Shown: positions 1 through 9,319 of the stretch, in pieces | Layout of the letters: every line of letters starts with the position of its first letter | Numbering within the stretch: position 1 is the stretch's first letter | Assembly (NCBI RefSeq): GCF_024585165.1 | Contig: NZ_CP029008.1 | Location: forward strand, 4,917,501 to 4,981,500 | DNA: 64,000 nt | Source: Bradyrhizobium sp. WBOS07 | Lineage (GTDB): Bacteria; Pseudomonadota; Alphaproteobacteria; Rhizobiales; Xanthobacteraceae | Direction: 5' to 3' | Program-made: the position numbers and the translations under genes | The notes under the pieces: generated by a model | What the model saw: only the letters and a program-made list of their open reading frames with translations | The model's database searches: none | What the model was told of the DNA's origin: nothing

Positions 1-556
<556 letters not shown>

Positions 557-578
557 GACGAGACGCCTTGATAAACGC

Positions 579-610
579 AAAGGGGCAGGGCGCAAGCCGT
601 GCCCCTTTTT
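579..610 (+). terminator. Intrinsic terminator after the thiolase gene
   Basis: AAAGGGGCA pairs with TGCCCCTTT around a short GC-rich loop, and the downstream arm runs into five T residues. It begins 22 bp after the thiolase stop. The upstream arm is A-rich, so it may also serve the convergent lysR gene. Confidence 0.8.
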
Positions 611-621
611 GTTATCCGGCG

Positions 622-1602
622 TCAGGCGGAGACGCGACGCCTGGGCGCTGAGCGCGACACTGCACCTATGCAGCGCGCCACCGTCTCGAACAGCCAGGCG
701 ACACCGGCATCCGCGATCGCGGCTTGTGAGGCGACGACACGCACCGGGTCAGGCGTCCACGGAAACGGTACGGGGCGGATCACGAGGTCGAAACGCGCGG
801 CATGGCGTTCGACCAGATGGCGCGGCAAGGTCGCAATGAAATCACTCTCGGCGAGTTGCGCCAGCGCCATCATGAAATTGGGCACGGTCAGCGCCACGCG
901 GCGGGAATGGCCGCGTTCGGCAAGCCTGACGTCGACGATGCCGAGCGCATCGCCGATCGCTGAAACCAGCAGATGCGGTGCCGCCAGATAGGCGGCGAGC
1001 GTGACCTTGCGGGCCATGCGGTGACGCTTGCGCATCGCGACGACGAAGTCTTCCTCGAACAATAGTCGCTCGGCGTAACGCGACGGCAGCGGACCTGTCG
1101 GAAGCACGGCGAGGTCGAGCCGGTGCGAATCGAGCTCCGACAGCGTGTCCTGCCAGACATCACTCGACGACTTGCCGTGACGTTGCGGCATCAATTGCAG
1201 CAGCCGGATGTCGATCCCCGGTGCTTCCCGGGCCAGGATCTCGAGAAGTGAGCCGAGAAAGACCGCGGCCAGCGCATCCGGTGCGCCGATCGTGAACGAA
1301 CGCCTCACCGTTCTTGCGTCAAAGGGTGCGGCTGCCGACACGATCGCGTCGAGCCGCGACAGGAGCTCGGCGACGGAACCGGCAAGCGCGAGCGCACGCT
1401 CCGTCGGCTTCACGCCGTTGGGCGTCTTCAGGAACAAGGGGTCGTGGAAGATGCGCCGCAGCCGCCGCAGTCCGTGGCTCACTGCCGACGGCGTGAGATT
1501 GAGCCTGTCGGCCGCGCGCAGGACCTGGCGCTCCTCCAGCACGGTGCTGAACACCACGAGGAGGCTTACGTCGATCCGCGCAAGCTGAGCAGGATTCAGC
1601 AT
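622..1602 (-). CDS. LysR-family transcriptional regulator
   Basis: A 326-aa DNA-binding regulator. The N-terminal winged helix-turn-helix is clear (LRAADRLNLTPSAVSHGLRRL, residues about 29-49), followed by the co-inducer-binding domain typical of LysR proteins; the length is slightly above the usual 300. ATG start at 1602. It is transcribed away from the SnoaL-like gene at 1693, with about 90 bp between the starts, which is the usual layout of a LysR regulator and its target. The inducer is unknown. The NodD/LinR-like N-terminus (ARIDVSLLVVF) places it in the branch that often controls small-molecule degradation genes. Confidence 0.9.
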   Translation of the reverse strand: MLNPAQLARIDVSLLVVFSTVLEERQVLRAADRLNLTPSAVSHGLRRLRRIFHDPLFLKTPNGVKPTERALALAGSVAELLSRLDAIVSAAAPFDARTVRRSFTIGAPDALAAVFLGSLLEILAREAPGIDIRLLQLMPQRHGKSSSDVWQDTLSELDSHRLDLAVLPTGPLPSRYAERLLFEEDFVVAMRKRHRMARKVTLAAYLAAPHLLVSAIGDALGIVDVRLAERGHSRRVALTVPNFMMALAQLAESDFIATLPRHLVERHAARFDLVIRPVPFPWTPDPVRVVASQAAIADAGVAWLFETVARCIGAVSRSAPRRRVSA

Positions 1603-1692
1603 GGTGCTGAGATCTTATCACTGGATTCATCATGGTCAAAGCGGCATCAGCGTCTTGTTCAACCGCATGAACCGTCAACACCGGAGCCTCGT

Positions 1693-2253
1693 ATGAAGAA
1701 CGGTCAAGATCCGCATCGCGCAGCTGCCCCTGCAGCATTGTCCAGGCGTCACACGCTCGCGGGGATGGCGTGCATGCCGCTCGTCGTCGCCGAGGCCGCG
1801 ACGGCCGACGACGTGATCGCAAAGCTGATTGCTCATACCCAGCAGTCAAACGCGGCGCTGATGCGCGGAGACGTTGCGGCCTACCGGCAGATGATCGCCA
1901 TCACCGACGATTTCGTGCTGATGTCGCCGTTCGGCGGGGTGCCGTCAAAGGCTGCTGAGTACACGCCTGAAAGGTGGGAGCGGATGGGCCGGTTCTTCAG
2001 GAACGGCACGCACAGGCAAGAGGTCGTCCAGACTTATGGCTCGCAGGACATGGTCGTTCTGGCGCTGATCGAGCGGGACAGCGTCGAGGTCGGAGGGCTG
2101 CCGGCCCAGGAATGGGCCTTGCGCGTGACGCTCGTCTACCGGCGCGCGGGAAGCGAGTGGCACCTGGCGCACCGCCACGCCGACCCGCTGGCCAATGGCA
2201 TCAGCCTGCAGCAGGCGGCGGTGCTGGCGCGCGGTCTGCCCGCAAGCCAGTGA
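1693..2253 (+). CDS. SnoaL-like / DUF4440-type protein with N-terminal export-like segment
   Basis: A 186-aa protein starting MKNGQDPHRAAA at ATG 1693. An earlier in-frame start would run into the divergent lysR gene. Residues about 18-36 (RRHTLAGMACMPLVVAEAATA) resemble a twin-arginine-like or Sec signal. The rest is a nuclear-transport-factor-2-type fold (YRQMIAITDDFVLMSPFGG ... WHLAHRHADPL), as found in small polyketide-cyclase-like or ketosteroid-isomerase-like proteins. The divergent LysR regulator at 622-1602 probably controls it. The exact reaction is not known. Confidence 0.75.
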   Translation: MKNGQDPHRAAAPAALSRRHTLAGMACMPLVVAEAATADDVIAKLIAHTQQSNAALMRGDVAAYRQMIAITDDFVLMSPFGGVPSKAAEYTPERWERMGRFFRNGTHRQEVVQTYGSQDMVVLALIERDSVEVGGLPAQEWALRVTLVYRRAGSEWHLAHRHADPLANGISLQQAAVLARGLPASQ

Positions 2254-2258
2254 GCGCC

Positions 2259-5200
2259 TCACGCCTTCGCCGGCACCGGTGTGAACACCACCTCGATCAG
2301 CGTGCCGTGGCCCGCGCTCTTGATGTTGAAGCGGGCGCGGTTGGCTTCGACCAGGGCCTTGGTCAGCGACAGGTTCAGCGCCGCGCTGTCCGCGGCATCG
2401 CCCGGCGGCGGAGTGCGGAACGGCTCCATCGCCGCGGCGACCTCGCGCTCGGACAGGCCGTGGCCGGTGTCGCGGATGCGGAGCGCGATCTCGCCGCGGT
2501 CGGTCGTGGCGGTGGAAACGATGACCTGGCCGCCGGCGCTGGCGAGCCGGATCGAGTTCGAGATCAGGTTCATGGTGATCTGCCGCATCGCGCGCGCATC
2601 GGCCGTCACCTGCGGCAGCGCATGCGCGAGCGAGGTGCGGATGATGATGCGCTCGCGATTGGCCTGCGGCTGCATCACCGTCACGCAGGCTTCGACGAGG
2701 TCGTTGAGGTTGAGGTCGGCGAAGGTGAGGTCGAGCTTGCCGGTCTCGATCCGCGACAGCTCCAGGAGATCGTCGATGATGGCGATGACGCGCTCGCCGG
2801 AGGCGCGGATGTCCTTCATGTACTCGCCGTAGCGCTCGTTGCCGAGCGCGCCGAAGCGCTCCGAGATCATCACCTCGGCAAAGCCGATGATGGCGTTGAG
2901 CGGCGTGCGGATCTCGTGGCTGATCCGCGCCAGCATGTCGGCCTTGGCGTTGGCCGCGCTGTGGACGAGGCGGCGGGCCTGCGCCAGCTCGCTCTCGCCC
3001 GCCTTGCTCTGGGAGAGGTCGCGGAACACGGCGAAGAAGTTCGGCCCGTCGGGCCGCGTGCGGCCCATGATCATCGCGAGCGGAATGACGCCGCCCTTCT
3101 TCTCGCGGCCCAGCACCTCGCGGCCGTGGTCGAGCAGGCTCGCAATGTCCTGGCTCTTGAGGCTTTCGAGATAGTCGACGACGATCTGCTGGCTCTCGGG
3201 CGCGAACAGCGTCAAGAGGTTCTGCTCCAGCAGCGCCGTGCCGTCGTAGCCGAACAGCGCCTCGGCGCTGCGGTTGCAGGCGTGGATGTTGCCTTCGGCA
3301 TCGAACATCACGATGCCCTCCGCCGTGGTGTCGAGGATCGCGGCGAGGTCTTCCGCCTCGGCTTCGCCGACCGCGGGTTCGGGTTCGGCAGCGTAAGCGA
3401 ACGGCTCCGGGACGATGGTTTCGGCGACGACCGTCTCCGCGACGACAGTCGCTGCGATGACAGGCTCGGCGACGGCGGCGGCCGGTTGCGGCAGCGCGCA
3501 GATCAGCGCATGCGCGCTCTCGCCGTCCCAGTCGATCGTGTGCAGATGTGCATTCGTGGTCGGAAGCGGCGTCTCGCCGTTGGCGACCGTGGCGCTGATC
3601 GTGACGGGCGTGCCGCCCTGCGAGGTGCTGCTCGCCGCGGACACGCCGGGCTCGACATAGAGCGCGTCCAGCCCGCCGGCATCCTCCAGCGCATGGATGT
3701 CGGCATAGCCCATCCGCGCGAGGAATGCAGAATTGGCGTAGAGCAGGCGGTCGAGCCGATAGATCAGGATGCCCGTCGGCAACAAATCGAGCAGCGCGCG
3801 GTCGCGCGCGCTCATCCCGCGCGGCGGCGGCGCCGGCTCGGTCAGCCATTCGGCCGCAGCCTGCGGCGGCGTGGGCTCCGGCGCCGGCGGCTCGGTCGTG
3901 ATCTCCGTCACGGGCTCGGACGCGTCCGCGATCGTCTCGCGCTCGCGCTCGAGCCGTTCGGACAATTGCCGGGCGAGCTCGTTGAACGCGCTGTTCTCGA
4001 CCGGCGTCAGCGTCGGCGATCTCTGATCGCTGATTGATCTGACATCGCCAACCGGGCGGAACGGAACGACATTGGGCGGGGTTTCGACGGGCGGTTCCAC
4101 TGGGGTGTCCGGATCGTTTGGCGGTGAAGTCGCGTCGCTGCTGGGTTCGGGTCGTTCGGCTTCGGCGGTCGGCTCGGGCCCGGGCTGAGGCTCCGGCGGC
4201 TCGATCGGCGGAGGCGGCACCTCCGCCACCGGTTCGGGCTCGTCCACCGGCTCGGGCTCGGGCTCGGCCACATCGGGAGCCGGGCCGTGCTGCGCCGGCG
4301 GCTCGCTGAGCAGCTCGAAGCGCCTGAGCGCATCGAGCCGGTTGAGCGCGTCGAGATCGCGGCAGACGCCAAAGCCCTTGAAGCCGGCGAAATCGCGCGC
4401 GGCATCGTAGGTCGGCAGGCCGGCGAGCTCGACCGGCAGCTGTGCGCCGCCGTCGGTCGGCCAGTTCACGATGATGCCGGCCCAGGTGTCGTGACTTGCC
4501 AGCGCCTGCGCGATGCGCCCCTCTGGATCGAGCGAGAACGCCGCGGCGATCTCGTGCCAGGGACGGCCGAAGCCGCTCGCGGTGCGCGCGCCGATCAGGC
4601 GGATGAATTCGTCGGAGAGCAGCACAAAGCGGCCCTCTGCATCCGTCTGCCAGAGAAAGCGCAGCGGATGCTGACGCGGTGCGGGCGGCTGTTGGCCCGA
4701 CGGCGGCTCGACCATGCCGGATGTGATCGGCGCGGCTTGCGGCGGCACGATGGCTTCCGGCGGGTTTTCAACCGGAGTCTTTGCCGCGACGTCGGCGACC
4801 TGGCCGGCCACCTCAGGCGCAGGATCTTGGCCGGTCTGCTCGACCGCGCGCTCGACCGTCTCCTGCACTTCGGGCGCGATCGTTCCGGTTGTGGGCATCT
4901 CGGCCGGCTCGGCGAACGCATCGAATAAGGAGATCCCGGCCGAGACGTCCTGCGGCGATGGCGGCTCGCTCGGCATGGTCGCGGCGGCTTGCGCGGATTC
5001 AACCGGCGCCTCGCTCGCCACATCCGCGGGGCTCTCGGGCACAGGCTCGGCCGGCATATGCGCGGCAGGCCCGGCCTGCGCGGCGGCAGCCGGCTCGATC
5101 AGCGCGACCAGGCCGACATCGGCGCCTCGGCCGACCCGTTGCAGCACCATCTGGCCGATCCCGATCGGCGTCTCGGCGCGGCCGTCGCGCAGCGCATCGC

Positions 5201-5735
5201 TGCGCGCCTTCTCGAGGCCGGCCTCGCCGAGATCGCGGAAGCCGAGCAGGGCGCGGGCGGCGTCGCTGGCGCCGACGAACAGGCCGTCGGGCGCGAACGC
5301 CGCCATCGGCATTTGCGCGCCTTCGACCAGGCGATGCAGCCGCTCGATCAGCGGCATGCTGCGCAGGCTCGGATCCATCGCGGTGACGAGCACGGCATGG
5401 CTGCCGTCGGCAAAGTCGAGCCGGCTGCACGCGCAGGTCATCAGCGTGCCGAGCCTTGCGCCGAAGCCGCGCAGCCTTTCGAGCCGCACGCTGCCGTTTG
5501 CCGGCAGCTGGCGCGCGAGCCGGGCGACCTGGCGGCGGTGCGGGTCCGCCGGGCCGAACACCTTGCCCGCCAGTGCCGCGCTATGCGCCGCGCCGAACAG
5601 CCGTGCGCCGATCGGATTGGCCCACAGCACGCGTGCGCCGTCGATCGACCACAGCCAGGCCGGCAGAGGGGAGGTCGCATGCACGGCCAGCCGCGGATCG
5701 CCCACCCCTCGCAACTGGAAATCCGAACTCGTCAT
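2259..5735 (-). CDS. Large PAS-domain sensor histidine kinase (PdhS/PleC/DivJ-like)
   Basis: A 1158-aa kinase. The N-terminal 200 residues carry PAS-like segments. Two Pro/Glu/Ala-rich stretches (roughly residues 210-350 and 480-560) follow, then two PAS domains (around 640 and 810), the phosphoacceptor helix with ISHEIRTPLNAIIGF (His near residue 940), an N box (MNLISNSI) and a G1 box (RDTGHGLSE). The usual GxGLGL G2 box is replaced by NLSLTKALVEA. No membrane segment is evident, so it is probably cytoplasmic. ATG 5735 is preferred over GTG 5756. The core looks like the cell-cycle kinases PdhS/PleC of alphaproteobacteria. No response regulator is adjacent. Confidence 0.85.
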   Translation of the reverse strand: MTSSDFQLRGVGDPRLAVHATSPLPAWLWSIDGARVLWANPIGARLFGAAHSAALAGKVFGPADPHRRQVARLARQLPANGSVRLERLRGFGARLGTLMTCACSRLDFADGSHAVLVTAMDPSLRSMPLIERLHRLVEGAQMPMAAFAPDGLFVGASDAARALLGFRDLGEAGLEKARSDALRDGRAETPIGIGQMVLQRVGRGADVGLVALIEPAAAAQAGPAAHMPAEPVPESPADVASEAPVESAQAAATMPSEPPSPQDVSAGISLFDAFAEPAEMPTTGTIAPEVQETVERAVEQTGQDPAPEVAGQVADVAAKTPVENPPEAIVPPQAAPITSGMVEPPSGQQPPAPRQHPLRFLWQTDAEGRFVLLSDEFIRLIGARTASGFGRPWHEIAAAFSLDPEGRIAQALASHDTWAGIIVNWPTDGGAQLPVELAGLPTYDAARDFAGFKGFGVCRDLDALNRLDALRRFELLSEPPAQHGPAPDVAEPEPEPVDEPEPVAEVPPPPIEPPEPQPGPEPTAEAERPEPSSDATSPPNDPDTPVEPPVETPPNVVPFRPVGDVRSISDQRSPTLTPVENSAFNELARQLSERLERERETIADASEPVTEITTEPPAPEPTPPQAAAEWLTEPAPPPRGMSARDRALLDLLPTGILIYRLDRLLYANSAFLARMGYADIHALEDAGGLDALYVEPGVSAASSTSQGGTPVTISATVANGETPLPTTNAHLHTIDWDGESAHALICALPQPAAAVAEPVIAATVVAETVVAETIVPEPFAYAAEPEPAVGEAEAEDLAAILDTTAEGIVMFDAEGNIHACNRSAEALFGYDGTALLEQNLLTLFAPESQQIVVDYLESLKSQDIASLLDHGREVLGREKKGGVIPLAMIMGRTRPDGPNFFAVFRDLSQSKAGESELAQARRLVHSAANAKADMLARISHEIRTPLNAIIGFAEVMISERFGALGNERYGEYMKDIRASGERVIAIIDDLLELSRIETGKLDLTFADLNLNDLVEACVTVMQPQANRERIIIRTSLAHALPQVTADARAMRQITMNLISNSIRLASAGGQVIVSTATTDRGEIALRIRDTGHGLSEREVAAAMEPFRTPPPGDAADSAALNLSLTKALVEANRARFNIKSAGHGTLIEVVFTPVPAKA

Positions 5736-5980
5736 CCGACCGGCTTTAAGTCTCACGCTGGACGCTGGCGGCTGCCGGGAATGACAGCCTTAAGAAAGGG
5801 TTAGTATCGCCCGCGCCCGCGCGCAGGTCCACGGCTCGCCCCTCCGCCGGTATCCCAAAGCCGCGATAACCTTAATCCCGCCACCCCCGCAAGCCGCAGT
5901 CGGGTTCATCCAAGGGATTCGGCGGAGAGGGCCTCCAGAGCAATCAGTTGTAATGCGAGCCGCGAGCCTCCCCACACCTC

Positions 5981-6106
5981 GTCATCCGGGGCGCGCGCAG
6001 CGCGAACCCGGAATCCATCAATCCTCCGGCTCCGCGGCCCGATGGATCCTCAAGTGCGCAAGTGCGCACCATAGCTCCCTCGCTTTCGCTCGGGCCCGGG
6101 AATGAC
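5981..6106. repeat. REP-like palindrome, family A, in the 618-bp gap before the phasin gene
   Basis: Outer boxes GTCATCCGGG and CCCGGGAATGAC flank inner boxes GAATCCAT and GATGGATCC, giving two hairpins facing each other. It lies in the kinase-phasin gap (5736-6374), where the remaining sequence shows no credible gene. The last 200 bp before the phasin gene are relatively AT-rich and probably hold its promoter. Confidence 0.75.
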
Positions 6107-6374
6107 GGCGGCGGCCACTTCCCACCTCAACCCCCGGTTCCCCCTTACCGGAACCTCATCCTCCCCGAGATTAAATTATCGCATCGCACCCGTCGGACGC
6201 ATTGCGCTGCACAATATTGACATGATAGGCAGCCATAGTACTGGGCGCTGGGCGAGCCATCTCATTCGTTTCGCGTTTCCAGTCTTCGTACCCGCTGAAT
6301 GCGAAGGCCCGATGAGGGGCCGGCGGGCGCGCCAGAAGGCTCACTCCATTTTTCAATTAGCGTGAGGGACAACC

Positions 6375-6809
6375 ATGACAGGTGCGACTGATCCGTTTTC
6401 TGCCTCGATCATCCCGTTCGAGGTTCCCGAGCAGATGCGTGCGTTCGCCGAGAAGGGCGTGTCGCAGGCCCGCGAAAGCTACGCCAAGTTCAAGGACGCC
6501 GCCGAGACCCACAACGGCACCGTCGAGGCCGTGTTCACCTCGGCCTCCAAGGGCGCGAGCGAGTACACCGCCAAGCTGGTCGAGTTCATGAAGGCCAACA
6601 GCAACGCCCAGCTCGACTTCGCCCAGGAGCTGTTCGGCGCCAAGTCGCCGTCGGAAGCGCTGGAGCTCTGGACCGGCCACACCCGCAAGCAGTTCGAGAC
6701 CCTGCAGTCCCAGGCCAAGGAGCTGGTCGAGCTGACCCAGCGCGTCGCCGCCGAGACCGCCGAGCCGATCAAGGCCTCCGCCTCAAAGTACATGCCGCCC
6801 GCCGCCTGA
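6375..6809 (+). CDS. Phasin family protein
   Basis: A 144-aa protein with a phasin domain. Phasins coat polyhydroxyalkanoate granules and stabilise their surface. The sequence is helix-rich with few aromatic residues (EQMRAFAEKGVSQARESYAKF, then NSNAQLDFAQELFGAKSPSEALELWTGHTRKQFETLQ), exactly the amphipathic coiled-coil pattern of the family, and ends SKYMPPAA. It is a single gene with its own promoter gap and a strong terminator, consistent with an abundant protein. No polyhydroxyalkanoate synthase is nearby. Confidence 0.92.
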   Translation: MTGATDPFSASIIPFEVPEQMRAFAEKGVSQARESYAKFKDAAETHNGTVEAVFTSASKGASEYTAKLVEFMKANSNAQLDFAQELFGAKSPSEALELWTGHTRKQFETLQSQAKELVELTQRVAAETAEPIKASASKYMPPAA

Positions 6810-6833
6810 GCGGTCAGGCCGGTTGAACTAGCG

Positions 6834-6860
6834 AAGCCCGGGCCAAAAGCCCGGGCTTTT
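6834..6860 (+). terminator. Intrinsic terminator after the phasin gene
   Basis: AAGCCCGGG and CCCGGGCTT pair around a CCAAAAG loop and run into TTTT, 25 bp after the phasin stop. Confidence 0.88.
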
Positions 6861-6865
6861 CTTCG

Positions 6866-6945
6866 CCTCTCCCGCGCGCGGGAGAGGTCGGCGCCAGGCG
6901 ATGCGAAGCATCGTCGGGCGACGGGTGAGGGTTCTCTTCGCCCGG
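6866..6945. repeat. Half-palindrome of the CTCTCCC...GGGTGAGGG repeat type
   Basis: The motif CCTCTCCCGCGCGCGGGAGAGG is followed by GGCGATGCGAAGCATCG and GACGGGTGAGGG. It matches the general layout of the repeats at 30199-30609 and 62865-63534: a hairpin, then a second hairpin, then GGTGAGG or GGTGGGG. The remaining 200 bp before tRNA-His show no gene. Confidence 0.55.
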
Positions 6946-7147
6946 GGAGTGCCGCCATCAGCGGCAGAGAAGCGCAACACTCCGATGCTCGCCATCCGGC
7001 CCAATTTCGGCGCACCGAACGTGATTTCAGTCGATCTTTCACCCCAATGCGGCCTTGCCAAACCGTGCCGTTGCACCTAGTTTCCGCCCCGTCCAGCCCC
7101 CCTAGGTCGACCTTTTCAGGCACCCCTTGAGGGCGGCTCGCCAGGAT

Positions 7148-7224
7148 GCAGTTGTAGCTCAGTTGGTTAGAGCGCCTGTCTGTGGAACAGGAGGTCGGTG
7201 GTTCGAGCCCACCCAACTGTACCA
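7148..7224 (+). tRNA. tRNA-His (anticodon GTG)
   Basis: A 77-nt cloverleaf with encoded CCA. The acceptor GCAGTTG pairs with CAACTGT (first pair G-U), the D arm is GCTC/GAGC, the anticodon stem CCTGT/ACAGG encloses CTGTGGA with GTG, and the T arm GGTGG/CCACC encloses TTCGAGC. The base before position 1 is T, so there is no genomically encoded G-1, and the discriminator is A73. This matches the unusual tRNA-His of many alphaproteobacteria. Confidence 0.97.
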
Positions 7225-7444
7225 ATGATTCCAACACCCTGCTCAAAGCCCCATTGGCCGACTTGATCAGCCTCTAGCTCACCTCGAATCTCGAGGAGAG
7301 TGTCTTTCGATGAGCAATGCGCCCAGCTCTAATCCACACGCGAGCTCATCCATCCGCCGGATGGTGCTTGAATGCACCGGTCCATGTGCTTAGATGCCAA
7401 TTGGCCAGTCTGTTGAGGCATCTGGCACGGAGCGGGACGGGTCG

Positions 7445-8155
7445 ATGGCAAAGGATGCGCGTCGTAGCAAACGTGTGGGCTCAACCGCTCCGCACCAGCC
7501 AAGTGGTTCTGGTTCGCTGACCAGCAAGCGAATGAAGGGGATCGCGGCGTCGGTCCTTACAGAGCGGCGCGACCACAAGAAGCCAATGCGCAAGTCTGCT
7601 CCCGAGACATCGCGGAAGCCTGCGGATCGAGAACGCCTGTCCGCCGCCGAGCCGGACCAGACCTATCAACCGCAACCCGGCGCCGTTGTCGTGCGCGGGC
7701 ATTTCGATGCGGTCACGGGGCTCTCTACAATCACCGATGCGCCGTCGCTCGGGCTCGGTGGAATCGCGGATCAACCGCAGGCCTCGGCCGAACTGTTCGA
7801 CGTCGTGATCGACGGCAACAGCCTGTTTCGCATCGAGCCCGCCGCGCTCAAGCGCCTCTCGAATTACAGCGACGACGAAATCCACGCCCTCGTGGTGCCG
7901 AAGCGTACGCTGGCACGGCGGCTATCGGATGGCGAGCCGCTGACCGTCGAGGAGACCGACAAGGCAGTTCGGCTGGCGCGTGTCGACCGGCTCGCCGCGA
8001 ACGTGTTCGGCGATGCCGCAAAGGGCCATCGCTGGCTGCGCAAGCCGAAGAAGGCCCTGGGCGGGGAGACGCCGCTCGCATTCCTCGCGACGGAAGCGGG
8101 CGCGCGCGTGGTCGAGGAGATGTTGCATCGGATCGACCATGGCATTCTTGCCTGA
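7445..8155 (+). CDS. Xre/MbcA/ParS-family antitoxin (DUF2384)
   Basis: Antitoxin of a Xre-RES toxin-antitoxin module. The C-terminal 130 residues match the family: an HTH-like segment (LSDGEPLTVEETDKAVRLAR) and the toxin-binding DUF2384 motif (WLRKPKKALGGETPLAFL, TEAGARVVEEMLHRIDHG). The N-terminal part of about 100 residues is basic, low-complexity and longer than in typical antitoxins. The start is uncertain: ATG 7445 is chosen, but ATG 7394 or 7586 are possible. Its stop lies 9 bp before the RES toxin, so the two are co-translated. Antitoxins of this kind usually repress their own promoter. Confidence 0.85.
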   Translation: MAKDARRSKRVGSTAPHQPSGSGSLTSKRMKGIAASVLTERRDHKKPMRKSAPETSRKPADRERLSAAEPDQTYQPQPGAVVVRGHFDAVTGLSTITDAPSLGLGGIADQPQASAELFDVVIDGNSLFRIEPAALKRLSNYSDDEIHALVVPKRTLARRLSDGEPLTVEETDKAVRLARVDRLAANVFGDAAKGHRWLRKPKKALGGETPLAFLATEAGARVVEEMLHRIDHGILA

Positions 8156-8164
8156 GGATTCGCC

Positions 8165-8641
8165 GTGCGGATCTGGCGGATTTCCAATTTCGACGATCTT
8201 TCCGGTATTGGCGGCCTGAAGGCCGAAGGCCGCTGGCACGATCGCGGTCGGCACGTGGTCTATGCCGCGGATCATCCGGCTTCGGCGCTGCTCGAAGTGA
8301 TGGTGCATCTGGAAATCGATGCAGAAGACTTGCCGACCAGCTATCAACTGCTTGGTATTGACGTGCCTGATAACCTGGCTGTCGAAAAGGTGAGCTTGAG
8401 CGATATTGAGAGAGTATCGCCGAAGTGGGCCGGCGATCCCAGGGTGACGCGTGACGTGTTGAGGCCATGGTTTGACGAGGTGCGCACCGCCGTGGTGTCG
8501 GTGCCGTCGGTCATCGTGCCGTTCGCGCAAAACTATCTCATCAATCCGAGACACGTGGATGCGGTGCGCATCCGCGTGTTGCAAGTCGGGCGCTATCCTC
8601 ACGACGAGCGGCTGTTTGGGCTGCGAACGGGCAACGTCTGA
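8165..8641 (+). CDS. RES-domain toxin (NAD+-degrading)
   Basis: A 158-aa RES-family toxin starting at GTG 8165. RES toxins deplete cellular NAD+ and halt growth unless bound by the partner antitoxin. The family is named after conserved Arg, Glu and Ser. These are visible in GRWHDRGRHVVYAAD (Arg), ASALLEVMVHLE (Glu) and VVSVPSVIVP (Ser), followed by the usual NYLINPRH motif. The length is normal and nothing looks broken, so the module is probably functional. It lies just downstream of tRNA-His. Confidence 0.88.
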   Translation: MRIWRISNFDDLSGIGGLKAEGRWHDRGRHVVYAADHPASALLEVMVHLEIDAEDLPTSYQLLGIDVPDNLAVEKVSLSDIERVSPKWAGDPRVTRDVLRPWFDEVRTAVVSVPSVIVPFAQNYLINPRHVDAVRIRVLQVGRYPHDERLFGLRTGNV

Positions 8642-8698
8642 GGTTGATTGGTTTCCTGCTGATCAAGGGGACCGTGCACGAGTTTCACCGTCGCGCCC

Positions 8699-9103
8699 TC
8701 ACGCAATCATCGCCTTGATCTGCGCCGTATCCGCAAACTCGATCAGCTCCGCGATCTTGCCGTCCTCAAATCTGAACAGATCCAAGATCTCGGTGCTGAC
8801 CGCCGTTCCGGTCGGGTGGTATCGCACATTGACGCGGGAGTGGACGGCGACGCGATCGCCGTCGACGAGCTCGGCCAGGATCTCGCGGCCTTCGAAGCCG
8901 AAACCGGCGGTGAATTGAGTGAAGGCTTCGCGCAGGGTCGGGTGGCCCTGCATTGTTCCTGTCAATTCGAGCGCACTCTTGTTGCCCATCAGGGTGAACG
9001 CGCCCTCGGGATGAAAGGCCGACACGAGGCTGTCGGTGTCGCCGCCGTCACGCGCGGCGTAGCCGGCCCTGATCAATGCAAGCATGTCTTCGCGGTTTGC
9101 CAT
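8699..9103 (-). CDS. SnoaL-like / NTF2-fold protein
   Basis: A 134-aa small protein starting MANREDMLALIRAGY at ATG 9103, with a good Shine-Dalgarno (GGGAGGGG) upstream; longer in-frame starts lack this. Length and pattern (VSAFHPEGAFTLMG, HPTLREAFTQF, YHPTGTAVSTEILDLFRFEDGKIAELIEF) fit the SnoaL-like fold used by many small isomerases, cyclases and hydrolases. No signal peptide. The neighbours give no clue to a substrate. It is convergent with the RES toxin gene. Confidence 0.75.
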   Translation of the reverse strand: MANREDMLALIRAGYAARDGGDTDSLVSAFHPEGAFTLMGNKSALELTGTMQGHPTLREAFTQFTAGFGFEGREILAELVDGDRVAVHSRVNVRYHPTGTAVSTEILDLFRFEDGKIAELIEFADTAQIKAMIA

Positions 9104-9319
9104 GTGCCCCTCCCTGCAATGTGTATCGGGGCAGCTTAGCGACCTTTGCGTGCAAAGGCAAAATGATCGCGAGATCGTAAGAGCTCCAGCGCGCCGAAGC
9201 ATTGGCCGTTCGCTTTCGTTCCCGCTTCCGGCAGAAAACGACGGGAGCACCGGCGAACCTTTCATGACCCCGGGTGTTTGTAGCTGCGGCAGGACTGACA
9301 AAGCTGAGGGAGCTGAGCT

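Noticed and set aside
1974..4037. A 687-codon open frame antisense to the histidine kinase
   Set aside because: No recognisable domain and typical shadow composition.
5790..6365. Short frames in the kinase-phasin gap
   Set aside because: They cross a REP-like palindrome and have no ribosome-binding site or domain.
7225..8700. Possible integrated island next to tRNA-His
   Set aside because: No integrase and no repeated 3' tRNA end could be found downstream, so an attachment site is not supported.
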